From contig NZ_JAIEUL010000019.1 of NCBI RefSeq assembly GCF_019599185.1, forward strand, positions 1 through 64,000: a stretch of 64,000 nucleotides of DNA, read 5' to 3'. The DNA is from Cryobacterium inferilacus (GTDB lineage Bacteria; Actinomycetota; Actinomycetes; Actinomycetales; Microbacteriaceae). This document shows, piece by piece, positions 34,669 to 42,739 of the stretch. How positions within the stretch are numbered: position 1 is the stretch's first letter; every line of letters begins with the position of its first letter. The notes below the pieces were generated by a model. It saw nothing but the letters and a program-made list of their open reading frames with translations, did no database searches and was not told the DNA's origin. The translations under genes were made by a program, and so were the position numbers.

Positions 34669-35814
34669 ATGGCACAGACTCCTCGACTCGCGGTCGTCAT
34701 CCCGGGCGGTCAGCCGAACACGAGCGACGGTCGCGTGAAGATCGCTCGCAAGACGGTCACCGGGATGGTCGCCTATCAGGAGCGGTGGCCGGGTGAGGTC
34801 GTCATGGTCGGTCGCGATGCTGGCGAGGACGGCAACGTGGGACTCGGCGGGGAGTGGGTGCGCGCGGAGGATCTGCCGTTCCGCCTGCATGTCGCCGGCG
34901 ATCTCGGCGAGGCGCTGGCGTCGGCTCGCCCGGACATCGTGCTCGCGCCGCATCATCCGGACTTCCGTGCCGTGTTCGACGCGTCGGTGCCTGCGGCGTT
35001 GACCAGCGAGATCCCGGCTCGCGACGCCGCGATCCCCCCGCTCGAAGAGCGGCCCGCTCCCGTCGCGCGGGCGCGGATCGTGGCGGGAGCCGTTCGCTAC
35101 GAGGGGCAGCTGCGCCGCATGGCCAAGCGCGCGGCGGGGCTCCAGTGCAACGGATGGAGCGCGTGGGAGGCGTACTCGCGGTTCTCGCCGGATCCGCTGC
35201 TGTTCTACGACACGCGCCTGACGCGTGCGCAGGTGGACGAGGCGAGCCTCGACGATCGAGAGCTCCTGCCGGACGGACGTCTACGGATCGCCTTCTCGGG
35301 CCGGTTCGTCACCGGGAAGGGGCCGATCTACGCGGTGCGCCTCCACGATGAGCTTCGAGCGCGCGGGGTCGCACACACCATGACGCTCGTCGGCGGGGGT
35401 CCACTGGAATCGGTTCTGCGCGTCGCGGCGGACGGCGACGTCCAGTTCTTGGCACCGATGGATTTCGACACCGAATGGGTCCGCTGGGCGCGCGAGAGCG
35501 TCGATGTCATGGTGCTTCCGCACATTCAGGGAGATCCGTCCGGAACCTATCTCGAGTCCGGCGGACTGGGAGTTCCCGTACTCGGATTCGACAACACCGC
35601 GTTGCGCAATCTGGTGTCGAGGTTCGATCTCGGATGGGCCGTTCCGCTGCGAAACGTGCAGGCGCTGGCCGACATCGTCCAGCGCCTGGTGGCCGATCGC
35701 GGGCTGCTCGCCGATCGCGGCGAGCGAGGGCGACGATTCATGCAGGAGCATCACTTCGATGCGGAGTTCGATCGCCGCATCGAGCATCTGGTGCGGATCC
35801 TCGCCTCGAGATAG
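34669..35814 (+). CDS. Glycosyltransferase (GT-B) in the glycan locus
   Basis: The product is 381 aa. The N-terminal part (AVVIPGGQPNTSDGRVKIARK, IVLAPHHPDFRAVFD) is followed by a GT4-type C-terminal part: RIAFSGRFVTGKGPIYAVRL, HTMTLVGGGPLESVLRV, and VMVLPHIQGDPSGTYLESGGLGVPVLGFDNTAL with E in YLESG at the donor site. ATG 34669 is 13 codons into an upstream gap shared with the divergent GT at 34530, so a bidirectional promoter is likely in this 138-bp space. Confidence 0.75.
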   Translation: MAQTPRLAVVIPGGQPNTSDGRVKIARKTVTGMVAYQERWPGEVVMVGRDAGEDGNVGLGGEWVRAEDLPFRLHVAGDLGEALASARPDIVLAPHHPDFRAVFDASVPAALTSEIPARDAAIPPLEERPAPVARARIVAGAVRYEGQLRRMAKRAAGLQCNGWSAWEAYSRFSPDPLLFYDTRLTRAQVDEASLDDRELLPDGRLRIAFSGRFVTGKGPIYAVRLHDELRARGVAHTMTLVGGGPLESVLRVAADGDVQFLAPMDFDTEWVRWARESVDVMVLPHIQGDPSGTYLESGGLGVPVLGFDNTALRNLVSRFDLGWAVPLRNVQALADIVQRLVADRGLLADRGERGRRFMQEHHFDAEFDRRIEHLVRILASR

Positions 35815-35829
35815 GCGCGGGCGGTGCGG

Positions 35830-36681
35830 TCAGGCCTCGGCGATGCGCCAGCGCGGATCGTATGGATCGCGGTGGCGCTGCCCGTCCTCATCGATGAAGT
35901 GGTGTTCGGGCGCGACAGCGAGATGGTCGGTCTGAAGCACGGAGGCCAGGTAGCCGCCCCAGAACGAGAAGGTGGAGTTGGCCAGAATCAGGGTCCGGGC
36001 CGAAGCGAGAACGGCGAGGTCGTCGAACATGCTCGTTCGCTCGGGCACGACCCGCATCGTCCCGGGCAGGAGTGGTGCGACGTTCTCGACGCACCACGGC
36101 ACATCGTCGGACACGACCACGACATCGTCGACGGCCCGCCCGCTGCTGCGCAGGATCTCTATCGAACCGGTGATGTTCCGCTCGATGTCCAGTCCGTACA
36201 TGGCCGTCAGCTCGGGGTACTGGTAATAATCGCCGCGTCGCACGTTGAGGACGCAGGTGTCCGGCCCGATCCACGAACGTGCGGCGTCGAGCCGTGCGCG
36301 AAACGCGGGCGACGACTCGACGAGCGCGATGCAGAATCTCTCCAGCTCGGCGCGGGTGAAGGACTGACCGAAGTAGTGGCGGTGTTCTCCGACCCATTCG
36401 CTGAACAGTGTGGATGCCTCGTCGCGGCGGATGGAAAGGTGGCTCACCAGAGGAAATTCGGTGAGCCACTCGTCGATCACCTCGTGATGAAGGACGCGAA
36501 CCGGTCGGCGCTCGGTATCGCGCGTGTAGGCCCACATCCAGTAGTAGAGGTAGTTGCCGCCGCGGGTGAGGGGAGAACTGATATGGACGGTGGGGGCTCC
36601 CAGCACTTTGCCCACAGGGGTGAGGAGCCCGCCCCGCAGCGCCACCTTCGCGCGGTGCCGGAATATGTCGCTCATGGTCAT
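35830..36681 (-). CDS. GT11-like fucosyltransferase family protein
   Basis: The product is 283 aa and matches the alpha-1,2-fucosyltransferase (GT11) pattern. The donor-binding motif is VLNVRRGDYY (the H-x-R-R-x-D-like loop with Asn in place of His). Later motifs are VVVVSDDVPWC and TLILANSTFSFWGGYLA. GT11 enzymes move fucose (or related sugars) from GDP- or dTDP-donors. No GDP-fucose pathway genes are present, so either the donor is made elsewhere or it is another deoxysugar. ATG 36681 follows GAGGA at 8 nt. Confidence 0.75.
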   Translation of the reverse strand: MTMSDIFRHRAKVALRGGLLTPVGKVLGAPTVHISSPLTRGGNYLYYWMWAYTRDTERRPVRVLHHEVIDEWLTEFPLVSHLSIRRDEASTLFSEWVGEHRHYFGQSFTRAELERFCIALVESSPAFRARLDAARSWIGPDTCVLNVRRGDYYQYPELTAMYGLDIERNITGSIEILRSSGRAVDDVVVVSDDVPWCVENVAPLLPGTMRVVPERTSMFDDLAVLASARTLILANSTFSFWGGYLASVLQTDHLAVAPEHHFIDEDGQRHRDPYDPRWRIAEA

Positions 36682-36763
36682 CGTCTGTCCTCGTCCGTCG
36701 CAGGCTGGTCGGGCGCACGGCTCCGGCGACATCGGCGGGTCTGCGCCTGACCGCTCGGCCAGC

Positions 36764-37864
36764 CTAATCGGTGATGTGCGTGGCGCCCCGGCTGCTTCGT
36801 GCCAGCGCATCGAGGGCGAGCGCGACCTCGTGCCACGTGCGTCGGAACGAGAATCGCTCGACGGCTGCCGCTCGTGCCGCGGCGGCGATGCGTTCACGCC
36901 TGGTGTCGTCGGCCAGGATGGCGCCGATCACCTGAGCGGTGCCGCGCGCATCGTGCAGCGGGATGGCGAGATTCGTCACCCCATCGTCTATGTAGTCCCC
37001 CATGGCCTCCGTCGCCGTCACCGCGACGCACCGGCCGCACGCCATCGCTTCGAGGAGCACACTCTGCCCCGTCGGATACGCAAGGTCATGGGTCGGTACG
37101 ACGACCAGGTCGGCGGCGCGGAGATTCTCCCGATGCTCGGTCATCGACACCATCCCCGCGACGGTGACGTTCGCCGGGATGTCAGCGGGATCGATACGAC
37201 CGGTGCTCGTGACGATGTGGAACCGCGCGTCGGGAAGGAGGCGGGCCGCATCGAGGAGCGTGTCGAAGTCGCGTCCGCGATCGATGCCGACGCTCAGCAC
37301 CTGGAATCGGCGCGACACTGCAGGATCGGGGCAGTACCAGTCGGGGTCGACGCCGAACAGCACCGGCACGATCTTGTCTCCCGCGCCGATGCTCGCGAAT
37401 ATCTCCACTTGGTTGCGGGAGAAGACGAAGACGCGGTCGATGCCGGCCAGCGCGTGAGCGATCCGACGGCGATCCGCTTCCGTGCCGGTGGCGATCTCTT
37501 CGGCCCACCAGCACGAGATGGCCGCGAGCGGCCGATTCGCATAGGGCGGCAGGCCTCTCTGCTTCAGCGTCGAAGGGAGCACGGCCATCCCCTCGAGGAG
37601 CGCGAGCACGACGTCCGAGCGCGCAGCGCTGACCGTGCCGCGCACGGCAAGGTCCACCCGCACGCCGGATCTGTGCTCGATGACGTCTCGCACCTTGCGG
37701 TGCACGCGCCCCTCCGCGGGACGCACGGGCATCAGATCGATGCCCTCGTCCATGAGCAGGTGCACGCAGTACGGACCCGAGACCTGCTGGTCTGCCGGGA
37801 GACGATGCTGATGGCGTCTGACGCCGTGGTGGTCGAAGAGACCGAGCACGCGCAATTCGGGCAC
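36764..37864 (-). CDS. GT4-family glycosyltransferase
   Basis: The product is 366 aa with a GT-B fold. FSRNQVEIFASIGAGDKIVPVLFGVD links the two domains, FQVLSVGIDRGRDFDTLLDAA and ANVTVAGMVSMTEHRENLR belong to the donor domain, and the nucleotide site reads TYPTGQ-like DLAYPTGQSVLLEAMACGR, with the Glu of the EAMACG motif. It begins at GTG 37864. It forms a minus-strand pair with the GT11-like gene (83-nt gap). Confidence 0.82.
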   Translation of the reverse strand: MPELRVLGLFDHHGVRRHQHRLPADQQVSGPYCVHLLMDEGIDLMPVRPAEGRVHRKVRDVIEHRSGVRVDLAVRGTVSAARSDVVLALLEGMAVLPSTLKQRGLPPYANRPLAAISCWWAEEIATGTEADRRRIAHALAGIDRVFVFSRNQVEIFASIGAGDKIVPVLFGVDPDWYCPDPAVSRRFQVLSVGIDRGRDFDTLLDAARLLPDARFHIVTSTGRIDPADIPANVTVAGMVSMTEHRENLRAADLVVVPTHDLAYPTGQSVLLEAMACGRCVAVTATEAMGDYIDDGVTNLAIPLHDARGTAQVIGAILADDTRRERIAAAARAAAVERFSFRRTWHEVALALDALARSSRGATHITD

Positions 37865-37976
37865 CGCCCGAGCATACCGGGCGTGCGGCTCGGGCGATGC
37901 GGGATGGCGAGCGAGCCGGCCGATGCGATCCGCCGGGCGCGTCTGCCCGAGTGGGGTAGATCGCTAGAGTTGTCGC

Positions 37977-38903
37977 GTGACCCGAGCCAGCGTGATCGTG
38001 CCGAGCCGCGGCGGGGCCGAGCGTCTTCCTCGATTGCTGGCCGCTCTCGGCGCGCAGACGCATCCCGACGTGGAGATCATCGTCGTGGTCGACGGTGACA
38101 TCGATGGCTCGGAGGAAGTCCTCGAGCGATCACCGATCACCGTTCGGAGCATCGCCTTCGCCGAGAACAAGGGGCGGTCGGCCGCTCTGAACGCGGGCTT
38201 CGCCGCAGCGACGGGCGATGTGCTGATTCGATGCGATGACGACCTCGAGCCCGCGCCGGGGTGGGTCGCTGCCCATGTCGCTGAACATGCCGGCGAGTCG
38301 GTGGGTGTCATCGGGCTCTATCGCAATGTCTATCCGGACAGCCCATATGCGCGTGCCTATGGACGCAAGGCCGACCTTCTGTTCGCCGAAAAGGCGTATG
38401 CGACGCCCGCGGAGCGCACGTGGCGGTATTGGGCGGGCAATGCATCGGTGACGCGGGAGACGTTCGCTCGGATCGGCCCGTACAGCAGCGCCTACCGCTC
38501 GTACGGCTGGGAGGACGTCGATTGGGGATATCGACTCCACGCCGCGTCGGTTCCCGTACGCATGCTCCCCGGCGCCGAGTCCATCCATCACTCGCCGTCC
38601 GTTTCCGCCGCGATCCGGAGCAAGCGCGCCTACCTGTCGGGTTCGGCCCGCCGGACGTTCGAAGGGCTTCACGGCGTCGATGCGGCGGGTCCGCTCAACC
38701 GACCGGGCGGGGTGTGGGGCGGTGCGGTGCGGGCGCTCGCGTGGCGGGCGGGCGAAGCGAGAGTGCAGCGCGTCGCCTCGTTCGTCGACCGGCTCATCAC
38801 CGTCGTGCCGCGCCCGATGGGTGAGAAGCTCGTCGCGCTCACCGTCGAGTCCGCCGCGATCGCGGGATATGACCGAAATGAGCCCAGTCGGTCTCTGGTA
38901 TGA
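37977..38903 (+). CDS. GT2-family glycosyltransferase, probably leaderless
   Basis: The product is 308 aa: RASVIVPSRGGAERLPRLL, the DxD-type VVVDGDIDGS and IRCDDDLEP, GNASVTRETFARIG and GWEDVDWGYRLHA. These are GT2 residues for UDP- or dTDP-sugars. The GTG at 37977 is only 7-8 nt after a TAGAGT -10-like box, which suggests a leaderless transcript, a common actinobacterial feature. It is followed by the truncated acyltransferase gene 41 bp on. Confidence 0.85.
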   Translation: MTRASVIVPSRGGAERLPRLLAALGAQTHPDVEIIVVVDGDIDGSEEVLERSPITVRSIAFAENKGRSAALNAGFAAATGDVLIRCDDDLEPAPGWVAAHVAEHAGESVGVIGLYRNVYPDSPYARAYGRKADLLFAEKAYATPAERTWRYWAGNASVTRETFARIGPYSSAYRSYGWEDVDWGYRLHAASVPVRMLPGAESIHHSPSVSAAIRSKRAYLSGSARRTFEGLHGVDAAGPLNRPGGVWGGAVRALAWRAGEARVQRVASFVDRLITVVPRPMGEKLVALTVESAAIAGYDRNEPSRSLV

Positions 38904-38944
38904 GCCGTGCGGAGCGGCATCCGTCATACCGCTAATCTGACCGA

Positions 38945-39214
38945 GTGACCATCGGGGACCGTCTGTCGTCGCGCGACAACGCGTTGAACTTCGTTCGCCT
39001 CGCGCTCGCGGCCACCGTCATCGTCAGTCACGCATGGCCCGTCGGCGGCTTCGGCGATTCTCCGGTCGTCGGGCTCGGAGGCTGGGCGGTCGACGGCTTC
39101 TTCGTCCTCTCGGGTTACCTCATCGCCGGGTCGAGGATGCGAAACGCGTTCTCCCGGCTGGCCTGGCGCGCGGGCCGTCTATTGGTGCAAAACCGATCGG
39201 TTTTGCACCAATAG
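38945..39214 (+). pseudogene. Truncated acyltransferase-3 family gene
   Basis: The first 78 residues match Acyl_transf_3 membrane acyltransferases: RDNALNFVRLALAATVIVSHA with the first helix and the conserved His, then GWAVDGFFVLSGYLIAGS. Intact family members have 350 or more residues and about ten helices. The frame is cut at about 39178, where a 36-bp perfect palindrome begins, and stops at 39214. The gene was probably an O-acetyltransferase that decorated the glycan before insertion of the transposition module or a neighbouring IS broke it. GTG 38945 follows TAATCT. Confidence 0.8.
39179..39214. repeat. 36-bp perfect palindrome at the acyltransferase break
   Basis: Arms of 18 bp (starting CTATTGGTGCAAAACCGA) meet with no spacer and are fully self-complementary. 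It starts exactly where homology to the acyltransferase ends and lies 45 bp left of the end-like repeat at 39260. A joined pair of IS terminal repeats or a palindromic insertion target would both look like this; no T-tract follows. Confidence 0.65.
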
Positions 39215-39259
39215 GGTGTCTTTCCCCGAGGTGCCGGAATCTCGCGGGTCGGCTTGGTG

Positions 39260-39308
39260 TGTGATTTTTAGCGCTTTGTGGCGGCGTTCTGTGCTCGCTA
39301 GGTGGCGC
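39260..39308. repeat. Internal left-type terminal repeat of the transposition module
   Basis: TGTGATTTTTAGCGC followed by GGCGGCGTTCTGTG matches the left end at 78 in 32 of the first 38 positions and extends through TGGCGC to about 49 bp. It faces the right end at 42158 and delimits a 2.9-kb core. Its left flank (gtcggcttgg) does not match the right flank, so the 2.9-kb core did not insert here alone with that right end. Confidence 0.75.
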
Positions 39309-39515
39309 TTCGCGTTGCTTGTCCATGTCAATTGCGAGCGAACCTCAGCGACATGTCCCACGAGGTCACGTCCCGTGCAGTTGCTGGGGACTGCCTCCAT
39401 TCCCGGCCGCCAAATCGTCGCTCGGGTCCTCACAATGTGAGCGGAATTGTGTGCAGACATCAGTGTTTCGGCGGGTGGCCGAATATCTTTTTCCTGATCT
39501 CGGCTGAAATTCATC

Positions 39516-39911
39516 TTGCTCAAACTGTTGACGAAAGCTCTTGAGACAGGTTCACTCGAAGTGGGGGAAGCAATGGTGCTCCGCCATATGAAGAGCATCT
39601 CGGATGGCATCGACCCGTCGACGACCTCGGGCCGGCTGATGCTGAACATGCTCGCCACTTTGGCCGAGTACGAACGCGAGCTGATTACCGAACGGGTGAA
39701 CGCAGGAATCACAGCCGCCCGAGAAGGCGGCACCAAGTTTGGTCGGCCTCTGTCTGATCCCGTGGTCGTAGCCGACAAACTCAAGCTCGTCACGGAGGCC
39801 CGGGCGAAGGGCCGGACTGCGGAGGATGCGGCAAGGCTCGTCGGGTGGAGCCGGGCCACCCTGTACCGGCATCAGCAGGCCGTCGCGGCGCGCGAGAGCA
39901 CCACCGTGTAG
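39516..39911 (+). pseudogene. Serine-recombinase (resolvase) C-terminal remnant
   Basis: The readable protein is 131 aa. It has SISDGIDPSTTSGRLMLNML, LAEYERELITERVNAGI and FGRPLSD, the conserved second half of the resolvase/invertase catalytic domain, followed by a DNA-binding helix-turn-helix (TAEDAARLVGWSRATLYRHQ). The N-terminal part with the catalytic Ser and its conserved Arg residues is missing. The DNA upstream (39309-39515) shows no recognisable rest. A truncated resolvase means cointegrates of this element may not be resolved by its own enzyme. Confidence 0.75.
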
Positions 39912-39918
39912 GTGACTT

Positions 39919-41304
39919 GTGGACGCGGCCGAGCGGTGGCGTATTCTTCGGCTGTATGTCGAAGACCAGATCCCGCTCGCGGTCCTCGCCCGGGAGACCG
40001 GGATCTCTGCACGGACCCTGCAGCGCTGGAATCGGCTCTACCGCACTGGCGGCGTCGCGTCCCTGGACCTGCACGCGCGCATAGACAAGGGTGTCCGCCG
40101 AACTTCGGTCGAGACGGTCGCGTTCATCGAACGGTTGGCGCTCACTCGGCCGCGCCCGAGTCTCGCCACGCTGCACCGTCTCGCTGCCACCGATGCTCAA
40201 GCGCGTGAGCTGCCGGAGCCGAGCTATGCGACCGTGAGGGAGATCGTGCAAGCTCTCGATCCGGCCCTTGTCACCCTGGCACTCGAGGGGCCGATCTCGT
40301 ACCGGGATAAGCACGAGCTCGTCTTCCGGCGCCGCGCTGAACACCCCAACCAGACCTGGCAGTCCGACCACACCGAACTCGACATTCTCATCGTCGGCGC
40401 CGACGGGAAACCTGACCGGCCATGGCTGACCACCGTGATGGACGACCACTCCCGCGCCGTCTGCGGGTACATGGTCTTCACCGGCGCCCCCTCAGCCATC
40501 AACACTGCCCTGGCTCTTCGGCAGGCGATCTGGCGGAAGACCGACCCGGCCTGGGCGATGTGTGGAATCCCGGACATCCTGCACGTCGACCACGGATCCG
40601 ACTTCATCAGCGACCATATCGAACGAACTGCCGTCGCCCTGCACATCAGGATCATCCACTCGACCATTGGCCGACCCCAAGGACGAGGAAAGATCGAGCG
40701 GTTCTTCGGCACCGTCAACACCGAACTCCTGGCCGCCCTACCTGGCCATCTCGGGCCCGGCAGCCGGACTCCGACGCCTGTCATCGACCTCGCCGGGCTC
40801 GACCGTGCGATCGGCGAATTCATCGGCGCCTACAACGACCGGACCCACAGCGAGTTGGGCATCTCCCCGCGAGACGCTTGGGTAGCCGGTGGGTGGCTGC
40901 CTCGGATGCCCGACAGCCTTCAAGAACTCGACGGCCTGCTCCTCACCGTTCCGAAAAACCGGGTCGTGCAACGTGACGGGATCCACTTCCAGGGCCAGCG
41001 CTACCTCGCCCCCACTCTTGCCCCGTTCGTCGGGCACACCATCACCATCCGGTACGACCCCCGCGACATCTCCGAGATCCGCGTGTACGACCGGGATACC
41101 TTCATCTGCACCGCGATCGACGAAGCCCACCCCAACCTCAGGCTCAGCCTCCGTGACATCGAAACCGCCCGCCGGGCCCGCCGCAAGCAACTGCGCCGAG
41201 CCATCAACGACCGCATCCCAACCGTTGCCACCCGGGAAGAACCCCGCACCCCCGAACCCACGAAGCGGCGGCCGAAGCTGCGCACCTACGAAGAGGACGA
41301 GTGA
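39919..41304 (+). CDS. TniA/Mu-type DDE transposase
   Basis: The 461-aa product has an N-terminal HTH (about 7-60), an rve/DDE catalytic core with D150 (QSDHTELD), D224 (LHVDHGSDF) and E260 (GRGKIERFF, 35 residues later), and a C-terminal Mu-type beta-barrel (about 340-420, VVQRDGIHFQGQRYLAP). This is the architecture of TniA/TnsB-like transposases of the Tn552/Tn402/Mu group. It would cut and join the TGTG...CACA ends. GTG 39919 begins 8 nt after the resolvase stop. It overlaps the ATPase gene by 4 nt. Confidence 0.9.
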   Translation: MDAAERWRILRLYVEDQIPLAVLARETGISARTLQRWNRLYRTGGVASLDLHARIDKGVRRTSVETVAFIERLALTRPRPSLATLHRLAATDAQARELPEPSYATVREIVQALDPALVTLALEGPISYRDKHELVFRRRAEHPNQTWQSDHTELDILIVGADGKPDRPWLTTVMDDHSRAVCGYMVFTGAPSAINTALALRQAIWRKTDPAWAMCGIPDILHVDHGSDFISDHIERTAVALHIRIIHSTIGRPQGRGKIERFFGTVNTELLAALPGHLGPGSRTPTPVIDLAGLDRAIGEFIGAYNDRTHSELGISPRDAWVAGGWLPRMPDSLQELDGLLLTVPKNRVVQRDGIHFQGQRYLAPTLAPFVGHTITIRYDPRDISEIRVYDRDTFICTAIDEAHPNLRLSLRDIETARRARRKQLRRAINDRIPTVATREEPRTPEPTKRRPKLRTYEEDE

Positions 41305-42110
41305 TGAACCAAGCATTCATCGTCACCAAAGAACACCGGCGCTTCGCCGAATTCGCCAACGCTGTCCGCAAGGAAAAGACGATCGGAATCTGCCACGGCG
41401 CCGCCGGCGTCGGAAAAACCAACTCCGCTCGCCGTTACGCAAACTGGGACGCCCTTGAGCCCTACATCACCGAATGGGGGCCCCGCGGGGACCACGATGC
41501 AAAGTTCTACGCCCTCGCGAACCGATCCCGAACCGTCTTCTACACACCCGAAGTCCTCTGCCGACCAAAAGACCTCATGCACGACATCGACTACTGGCAG
41601 ATCAAAGTCGGCATCTGCGCCGACCAGCACATCCACGCCAACGAACCGCCCCCACGAAAGATGGGAGACATGACCCGCCACGTTGAGCTGCTCATCATCG
41701 ACGAAGCCGAACGACTCACCCCAACCGCGCTCGAGATGCTCCGTGACAGACACGACCGAACCCACCTGGCAATGATCCTTATCGGAATGCCGGGAATCGA
41801 CGAACGATTCCGCCACTACCCCCAGCTCTACAGCCGGCTCGGATTCTCACACCACTACCGTGCCCTCGGACGCGAAGAACTCCTCTTTGTCCTCGACCGC
41901 CACTGGACACGACTCGGCAGGACACTCGACCCTGACGACTTCACAGACGCGCAAGCCATCGCCGCCATCGAACGCATCACCCGCGGCAACTTCCGCCTCC
42001 TCGAACGACTCTTCCCTCAGATCAACCGCGTCCTCAAGATCAACCAACTGGACACCATCACGGACGACGTCATCGAAGCCGCCGCCAGCATCCTCGTCAT
42101 CGGCAACTAG
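41301..42110 (+). CDS. TniB/MuB-like AAA ATPase for target capture
   Basis: The 269-aa product has Walker A GAAGVGKTNS (33-42), Walker B LLIIDEAERL (130-139, D134-E135) and a sensor region MILIGMPGIDERF, then a helical C-terminus that ends ITDDVIEAAASIL. This is the AAA_22/TniB pattern. Such ATPases bind target DNA and recruit the transposase. It overlaps tniA (GTGATG). The gene stops 11 nt before the terminal repeat region, so the core is compact. Confidence 0.88.
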   Translation: MMNQAFIVTKEHRRFAEFANAVRKEKTIGICHGAAGVGKTNSARRYANWDALEPYITEWGPRGDHDAKFYALANRSRTVFYTPEVLCRPKDLMHDIDYWQIKVGICADQHIHANEPPPRKMGDMTRHVELLIIDEAERLTPTALEMLRDRHDRTHLAMILIGMPGIDERFRHYPQLYSRLGFSHHYRALGREELLFVLDRHWTRLGRTLDPDDFTDAQAIAAIERITRGNFRLLERLFPQINRVLKINQLDTITDDVIEAAASILVIGN

Positions 42111-42120
42111 CGACACGAAA

Positions 42121-42158
42121 CGATCACAGAACACCGCCAAAAAGCGCCAAACTCCACA
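42121..42158. repeat. Right terminal inverted repeat of the large transposon
   Basis: Reading inward on the minus strand from 42158: TGTGGAGTTTGGCGC, then GGCGGTGTTCTGTGATCG. It is followed outward by caagtcagc, the duplicated target, and then the split IS1182 gene. Confidence 0.8.
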
Positions 42159-42518
42159 CAAGTCAGCCATCACACCTTCATGCTGCTGCCGAAAACGACA
42201 CAACACCGTGTGATCAGGCACGTCCTGCGCGCACAACACCCGGAACGCAACGTCCTCCGAACACGCCCGCTCAATCACCCGAGACGAACTGATTCCCCGA
42301 GCCGAGGCATACAACCACAAGCCCAAAAGCATCTCCGGGTCATACCCCTCACGGCCCGTGCCACCGCGCCGCGAGGCCGCATGTAAAGCGCTCGTGTCCA
42401 AGGCGGCGACCACGTCCAGAATGAACCACGCCAAATGATCCTCGGACAACCAATCCCGCATATCCGGCGGCACCAAAAACAACTGATCACGCTCGACAGG
42501 ACGATAGTTCAGGGCCAT
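42159..42518 (-). pseudogene. IS1182-family transposase, N-terminal fragment
   Basis: The frame starts with MALNYRPVERDQLFLVPP at 42518 and continues through LSEDHLAWFILDVV, GREGYDPEMLLGLWLYA and CRFRQQHEGVMADL, the conserved IS1182 N-terminal region (DUF772). It ends abruptly at 42159-42167, where the transposon inserts. The continuing half is at 1-77. The DNA to its right (42519-42727) holds the IS end and the promoter of the siderophore operon and shows no further gene. Confidence 0.85.
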
Positions 42519-42720
42519 GAACCATGGTCCCAAACCCCGGGTTAACCCGCCGGGACCAACACTCGAAAAAGCAACACGCTCTATAGCGGCCGCGGTCACC
42601 CGTCCGAGGTGCGGTGAGCCGAAATGCGCCGCCGGCATGGGCGGAGGGGCCCACGGTGGGCCCTGGCGGAGATTCTCCCAGCGCCCTGGCAGGTCTGAGC
42701 ACGAGTCTCGCCTGTCATAC

Positions 42721-42739
42721 TTAGGTAATGCTTACCTCA
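42721..42739 (+). promoter_or_regulatory. DtxR/IdeR iron box 1
   Basis: TTAGGTAATGCTTACCTCA matches the IdeR consensus at 15 of 19 positions. It overlaps the presumed leaderless start of the first siderophore permease gene (ATG 42728), with CATACT as the -10. Iron-loaded repressor would block transcription. Confidence 0.75.

Larger units (their letters stand above)
78..42158. mobile_element. About 42-kb Tn552/Mu-like transposon carrying umuDC and a surface-glycan locus
   Basis: The boundaries are defined by related inverted repeats (78-126 and 42121-42158), an identical 9-bp flank on both sides, and an IS1182 transposase gene split exactly at the insertion point. The transposase and ATPase genes sit at the right end. 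The cargo has a consistent high-GC codon style different from the DNA beyond 42.7 kb. The seen facts are the ends, flanks and split target. That the whole span moved in one event is inference; a composite formed by two related elements is the closest alternative. Confidence 0.72.

Noticed and set aside
39420-39460. Lac-operator-like TCACAATGTGA and GGAATTGTG sequence
   Set aside because: Chance resemblance in the non-coding part of the module; no cognate regulator nearby.
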